Shown: positions 15,153-18,516 of the stretch, piece by piece | How positions within the stretch are numbered: position 1 is the stretch's first letter | How the letters are laid out: every line of letters begins with the position of its first letter | Source of the DNA: Gammaproteobacteria bacterium | GTDB lineage: Bacteria; Pseudomonadota; Gammaproteobacteria; Eutrophobiales; Eutrophobiaceae | Reading direction: 5' to 3' | Length of the DNA stretch: 18,516 nt | Assembly: GCA_018676275.1 (NCBI GenBank) | Contig: JABHFC010000248.1 | Location: 1 to 18,516, forward strand | Made by a program: the position numbers and the translations under genes | The notes under the pieces: generated by a model | The model's input: only the letters and a program-made list of their open reading frames with translations | The model's database searches: none | Told to the model about the DNA's origin: nothing

Positions 15153-16286
15153 CTAGTACTCTCTTTTTATATTTACCACGTTTAACATCCGTTCACCTCT
15201 GACATATCGACGAAGATTTTCGCGAACAAATATCCAGAATCGTTTCATCACCAGATCTGATCGACCGGAAATATGTGGTGTGATAATCACATTTGGCATT
15301 TGCCACAATATGTGATCCTCAGGCAGGGGTTCGGGTTCGACAACATCAAGACCCGCTCCGGCAAGTTTGCCACTTTTCAGCGCAGAAACTAAATCTTCAG
15401 TAATAACGCTTTTGCCGCGACCAATATTAATGAAATAGCTTGAAGGCTTTAGCACATTAAAGAACTTGCTATCGAACAAGCCTTTTGTAGAAGATGTTAA
15501 CGGCGTTGCATTCACAATAAAATCCGCTTGCTCAGCTAATTCATATAGCTCATCAGCCAGACCAACATAGTCAACAAATCCCGGTTTGTCTCGGCTCGAA
15601 TTACGTGTAGCAATAACCTTCATTCCAAGAGCGTTGGCTCTCCACGCGATTTCAGTGCCAATTCCTCCAAGCCCAACTATCAATATTGTTTTTCCCCGAA
15701 TTTCCAGCATCGGATACTCGGTGGCCAGGCCCCGGTTCCATTTGCCCAGAGATTGCTGAGCTTTAAATTGATGCATGCCACGAGAGAAACTGAATATCAT
15801 AGCGATGACGTGCTCGGCTATACCAGGTCCATAGACACCCTTCATATTTGTCAGCAATATATTATTTTTACTAAACGCAGTGTTTTTCAGGCAATTTTCA
15901 ACACCAGCAGAAAAGTGATGTAGCCATTTCAGTTTCTTCATTCCAGCGTGAGCCACGCCACAGGAAGCCAACAGCACATCAGCCTCATCGATTTTTTCAC
16001 GTTCGTTTTCTGGATCACGAACGATGGTAAATTCTGCGCTGCCTGCGGCTGATTCCAGCAGCGATATAGTCTCCGGGCTTATATCACCCCGTCTGCCAGG
16101 TGACACCAGCACTATTCTTCCAGGCGGACGCCAGCTCGGATCTGAGCTGAGGGGTAATTTACTTTCCCTGATTGTTAATTCAGACATCATATTCTTTGCA
16201 GCATCAGTTGCTTCAACAGCAGCACCTATCTGCGGGAATATTAAAAACAAAAAGATAAAGTATTTATTAAAATTGGTTTTCATCAC
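15153..16286 (-). CDS. D-2-hydroxyacid dehydrogenase with N-terminal signal peptide
   Basis: This protein belongs to the D-isomer-specific 2-hydroxyacid dehydrogenases, which reduce 2-oxoacids such as glyoxylate or hydroxypyruvate. The dinucleotide-binding loop GLGGIG is at residues 205-210. The catalytic set is complete: R290 in INIGRGK, E317 in DVVEPEP and H338 in ITPHISG. The second Rossmann strand ends in ATRNSSR, with Arg where NAD-specific enzymes carry Asp, so NADP(H) is the likelier cofactor. At 377 residues it is longer than most relatives. The extra N-terminus is Lys-containing, then a hydrophobic run (about 9-22) ending GAA, a classic Sec signal, which is unusual for an enzyme using a soluble nucleotide cofactor. 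The start is a GTG (16286) or the adjacent ATG (16283), only 3 or 6 bases after the hydrolase stop, so the two genes are probably co-translated. Substrate unknown. Confidence 0.88.
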   Translation of the reverse strand: MMKTNFNKYFIFLFLIFPQIGAAVEATDAAKNMMSELTIRESKLPLSSDPSWRPPGRIVLVSPGRRGDISPETISLLESAAGSAEFTIVRDPENEREKIDEADVLLASCGVAHAGMKKLKWLHHFSAGVENCLKNTAFSKNNILLTNMKGVYGPGIAEHVIAMIFSFSRGMHQFKAQQSLGKWNRGLATEYPMLEIRGKTILIVGLGGIGTEIAWRANALGMKVIATRNSSRDKPGFVDYVGLADELYELAEQADFIVNATPLTSSTKGLFDSKFFNVLKPSSYFINIGRGKSVITEDLVSALKSGKLAGAGLDVVEPEPLPEDHILWQMPNVIITPHISGRSDLVMKRFWIFVRENLRRYVRGERMLNVVNIKREY

Positions 16287-16289
16287 TTT

Positions 16290-16913
16290 CTAAACCTGGA
16301 ATTCTCCTTCTTTAAGAAATTTCACAATTGCATTACTCACTTTTGTTGATAGTAATAAGCCAAAATGTGATAGATGAAAGGTACAGTGATCCTTCATATT
16401 TTCCAGTTGGGTTTCTTCAACTGCAACTGTGCCATCATTGGGTTCTGGTAAATCAGGAATAATCACGCCCATGCCAAAACGAAATGTACCCGCAACACTT
16501 CCAAGATCCCGTTGCCCTTGCCAGACCGGCATTTCCCCCATCAAACCATTATCAATACTTTTACCTAACAACCATCTTGTTGGCAGAAAACCGAAAAGTT
16601 GATGCGCTGAATGACTTTGATTGTGCGGCGTACCCAAGGTAACGATTCGACCAGGTTTTTGCTGTGGATAGTTGTGAAAAAGATATCGAACTACCAGGCC
16701 TCCGAGACTGTGTGCAACAAAATGAATTGTGTTTTCTTCTATAGTAGAAAGGAAATGCTGTAATTTTTCGGCATTTTCGGCAGGATTACCTGTAACACTA
16801 TTGTATGAAAACTGGTAGGTAACAAAATCCTTTTTCAGACGATGCCTGAGCAGGCTCATATCAACGCCATTCAACCAAAGACCGTGGATTAGTACGACAG
16901 CTTCCTTAGACAC
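16290..16913 (-). CDS. Alpha/beta-hydrolase, lipase-like
   Basis: A 207-residue alpha/beta-hydrolase resembling PGAP1/triacylglycerol-lipase-like proteins. The oxyanion-hole HG is at residues 10-11 (VVLIHGLW). The nucleophile elbow is AHSLGG, with S69 as the expected nucleophile. The acid is probably D160 in PEPNDGTVAVEE, and the base is H183 (or H180) in HCTFHLSHFGLL. TLGTPHNQS after strand 6 is typical of lipases. No signal peptide is present, so the protein should be cytoplasmic. The start is a GTG at 16913 with no good ribosome-binding site; an in-frame TAA at 16932-16934 limits upstream extension. The substrate is not evident. It nearly abuts the downstream dehydrogenase gene. Confidence 0.87.
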   Translation of the reverse strand: MSKEAVVLIHGLWLNGVDMSLLRHRLKKDFVTYQFSYNSVTGNPAENAEKLQHFLSTIEENTIHFVAHSLGGLVVRYLFHNYPQQKPGRIVTLGTPHNQSHSAHQLFGFLPTRWLLGKSIDNGLMGEMPVWQGQRDLGSVAGTFRFGMGVIIPDLPEPNDGTVAVEETQLENMKDHCTFHLSHFGLLLSTKVSNAIVKFLKEGEFQV

Positions 16914-16975
16914 GAACCAGATTGCTATTGATTAAAGATTCGGATTAGTAACAAAAAGATTTTGTGAAATCTCTA

Positions 16976-18049
16976 TTATGCGTCACCGGCAAGCTGCTGC
17001 GGGCTTTTTGAAAAATCCATCAATCGGTTAATAGGAACTATCGCTTTTTTAATTATATCCGGGTCTACGAAAATTTCGTGCGCTCCATTTTCCAGCGCAT
17101 GCGCGAGCTTGGTCAGGCTATTCATGGCCATCCACGGACAATGGGCACAACTTTTACAGGTCGCACTCTTACCAGCTGTAGGTGCTTCAATAAACAGCTT
17201 GCCCGGCGCCGCCTGTTGCATCTTATGAAAGATGCCATTATCAGTAGCGACTATAAACTCCATTGCATCCATTTCTTTCGCGGCATTAATAATGCCGGTA
17301 GTTGAACTGACAAAATCCGCCTGCTTTATTATTTGTGCAGGTGATTCCGGGTGCACCAGAACCTTGGCGTTAGGATGTTTTTTACGCAGTTCCTGAAGTT
17401 CCAAAGCTTTGAACTCTTCATGCACGACACAGCTACCCTGCCACAAAATCATCTCAGCACCGGTTTGCTCCTGCACATATTCACCAAGAAATTTATCCGG
17501 TGCCCAGATTATTTTTTCACCCTGCTCTTTCAGGTGTCTTACCACATCAACCGCGCTGCCAGAAGTTACCATCCAGTCAGCTCTTGCCTTAACCTCGGCG
17601 CTGGTATTGGCATACACCACCACCGTGTGATTGGGATGCTCATCACAAAAAGCAGTAAAATCATCTACCGGACAACCAATGTCCAGAGAACATTCTGCAT
17701 CAAGATCAGGCATCAAAATACGTTTCTCCGGATTTAGTATTTTTGCTGTCTCACCCATAAACCGTACACCACAAACCACCAGGGTTTTTGAATCCGACTC
17801 ATTCCCATATTTCGCCATATCCAGAGAATCTGAAACATATCCACCTGTCTCATCGGCCAGTAACTGTAAATCTGGATCCGTATAATAATGGGCAACCATG
17901 ATCGCATTTTGTTCGATCAGCAATCTCTTGATCTTCTTTTTTAATTTCTGACGAGAAACATCATCAAGAATTTCACAAACTGTCTCCGGAATCTGGTCCG
18001 GTGACATTCTATAATCAGGGAATTCTGCGAGAGGAAAAGTAGCGTTCAT
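16976..18049 (-). CDS. nadA: Quinolinate synthase NadA
   Basis: NadA condenses iminoaspartate with dihydroxyacetone phosphate to quinolinate, the pyridine ring of NAD, using an oxygen-sensitive [4Fe-4S] cluster. The 357-residue protein is collinear with E. coli NadA: AHYYTDPDLQLLADETGG at 53-70, VVCGVRFMGETAKIL, and cluster ligands C120 (AECSLDIGC), C207 (QGSCVVHEEF) and C304 in CKSCAHCPWMAMN, each offset by 7 from E. coli C113, C200 and C297. The CxxCxxC near the end is also conserved there. The ATG at 18049 has only a weak ribosome-binding site and lies 12 bases after the upstream regulator gene, implying one operon. Confidence 0.97.
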   Translation of the reverse strand: MNATFPLAEFPDYRMSPDQIPETVCEILDDVSRQKLKKKIKRLLIEQNAIMVAHYYTDPDLQLLADETGGYVSDSLDMAKYGNESDSKTLVVCGVRFMGETAKILNPEKRILMPDLDAECSLDIGCPVDDFTAFCDEHPNHTVVVYANTSAEVKARADWMVTSGSAVDVVRHLKEQGEKIIWAPDKFLGEYVQEQTGAEMILWQGSCVVHEEFKALELQELRKKHPNAKVLVHPESPAQIIKQADFVSSTTGIINAAKEMDAMEFIVATDNGIFHKMQQAAPGKLFIEAPTAGKSATCKSCAHCPWMAMNSLTKLAHALENGAHEIFVDPDIIKKAIVPINRLMDFSKSPQQLAGDA

Positions 18050-18061
18050 AATCGTAGTTAT

Positions 18062-18516
18062 CTATTTGACGAATTCAACCTGACCGGGCGACTTAAGAGT
18101 ATAAAGTCTGGCGGGACGATGGCTGCCGTTACGATTAACATCGCCCGTATCTTCCATGCAGCCATAAGCCATTACGCGCTTACGGAAATTACGCTTGTCC
18201 AAAGCTTCTCCATGAATAATTTCATAAACTTTTTGTAATTCACTCAATGTGAATTTGCTCGGCATGAACTGTAGGGCAATGGTGGAATAATCCAGCTTTG
18301 CCGTTAGCCGTTGCTTTGCTTTACCTACTATTTTCCTGTGATCAAATGCCAGCTCGGGAAGTTGATCGATATTAAACCAGCCCAGTTCTCTGGCATCACT
18401 CGCAGCCCCTACCGAAAGTCGATCTATGGGAACCAGCGAGTAATATGCCACTGTAATAACACGTTCACGCGGATCCCGATCCGGTTTACCAAAAGTGTAA
18501 AGTTGCTCGAGATAGA
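18062..18516 (-). CDS. nrtR: NrtR-type NUDIX/winged-helix regulator of NAD synthesis (5' partial)
   Basis: The frame stays open to the window edge (bases up to 18514 read YLEQLYTFGKPDRDPRERVITVAYYS...). This is the C-terminal half of the NUDIX-fold domain of NrtR-like proteins, where 'LEQLYTFGxPxRDPRxRVITVAYY' is highly characteristic. A start at the internal GTG (18451) is therefore wrong, and the real start and Nudix box lie beyond the window. From about the FTLSELQKVYEII segment to RPARLYTL is a winged-helix DNA-binding domain. NrtR proteins repress NAD-metabolism genes and respond to ADP-ribose, so the position 12 bases before nadA in the same direction fits. A catalytically active NUDIX hydrolase cannot be excluded because the Nudix box is not seen. 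Confidence 0.85.
   Translation of the reverse strand, partial: YLEQLYTFGKPDRDPRERVITVAYYSLVPIDRLSVGAASDARELGWFNIDQLPELAFDHRKIVGKAKQRLTAKLDYSTIALQFMPSKFTLSELQKVYEIIHGEALDKRNFRKRVMAYGCMEDTGDVNRNGSHRPARLYTLKSPGQVEFVK

Noticed and set aside
18062..18451. Complete 129-residue protein starting at GTG 18451
   Set aside because: Codons upstream to the window edge continue the NUDIX domain without a stop, so the gene is truncated rather than short.

Overview
The window looks like chromosomal DNA from a gammaproteobacterium of moderate, slightly AT-leaning base composition. The evidence is gene content and order: a minus-strand block yebC-ruvC-ruvA-ruvB-ybgC-tolQ-tolR-tolA-tolB-pal-cpoB-queC, a prmC...moeB pair, and NadA and TolQ sequences very close to the enterobacterial type. 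The genus cannot be told from the sequence. No rRNA, tRNA, CRISPR array or complete insertion sequence was seen.

Layout. (1) 1-3361, plus strand: the 3' part of prmC (its start lies before the window), an overlapping unrecognised 139-residue gene, a MoeB/ThiF-type E1-like enzyme, and after a leader with a nested hairpin a secreted TPR protein ending in a TonB C-terminal domain. (2) 3390-5713, minus strand: a CPBP-family membrane protease, a METTL7-like methyltransferase, and queC with a TTG start next to a hairpin. (3) 5788-11157, minus strand: the complete Tol-Pal envelope system (ybgC, tolQ, tolR, tolA, tolB, pal, cpoB). (4) 11189-14509, minus strand: ruvB, ruvA, ruvC and yebC, with a roughly 265-bp MITE-like palindromic element between ruvA and ruvB. 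(5) 14510-15131: a 325-base intergenic stretch, then a small conserved-looking plus-strand gene with a TATAAT only 8 bases before its ATG. (6) 15153-16913, minus strand: an alpha/beta-hydrolase and a signal-peptide-bearing D-2-hydroxyacid dehydrogenase, nearly abutting. (7) 16976-18516, minus strand: nadA preceded by an NrtR-type NUDIX/winged-helix regulator that runs off the window edge.

How the genes work together: TolQ-TolR form a proton-driven motor that energises TolA, which reaches TolB and Pal across the periplasm to keep the outer membrane constricted at division, while CpoB links this to peptidoglycan synthesis. RuvA-RuvB migrate Holliday junctions and RuvC cuts them. QueC makes the 7-cyano-7-deazaguanine precursor of queuosine, and NrtR probably controls NAD synthesis through the adjacent nadA.

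Most of the window is well-known housekeeping sequence. The less ordinary parts are the self-complementary element splitting ruvA from ruvB, the apparently exported dehydrogenase paired with a lipase-like hydrolase, the TPR-TonB protein, the two leader hairpins, and two small unrecognised genes. I did not find convincing evidence for a wholly new multi-gene system.
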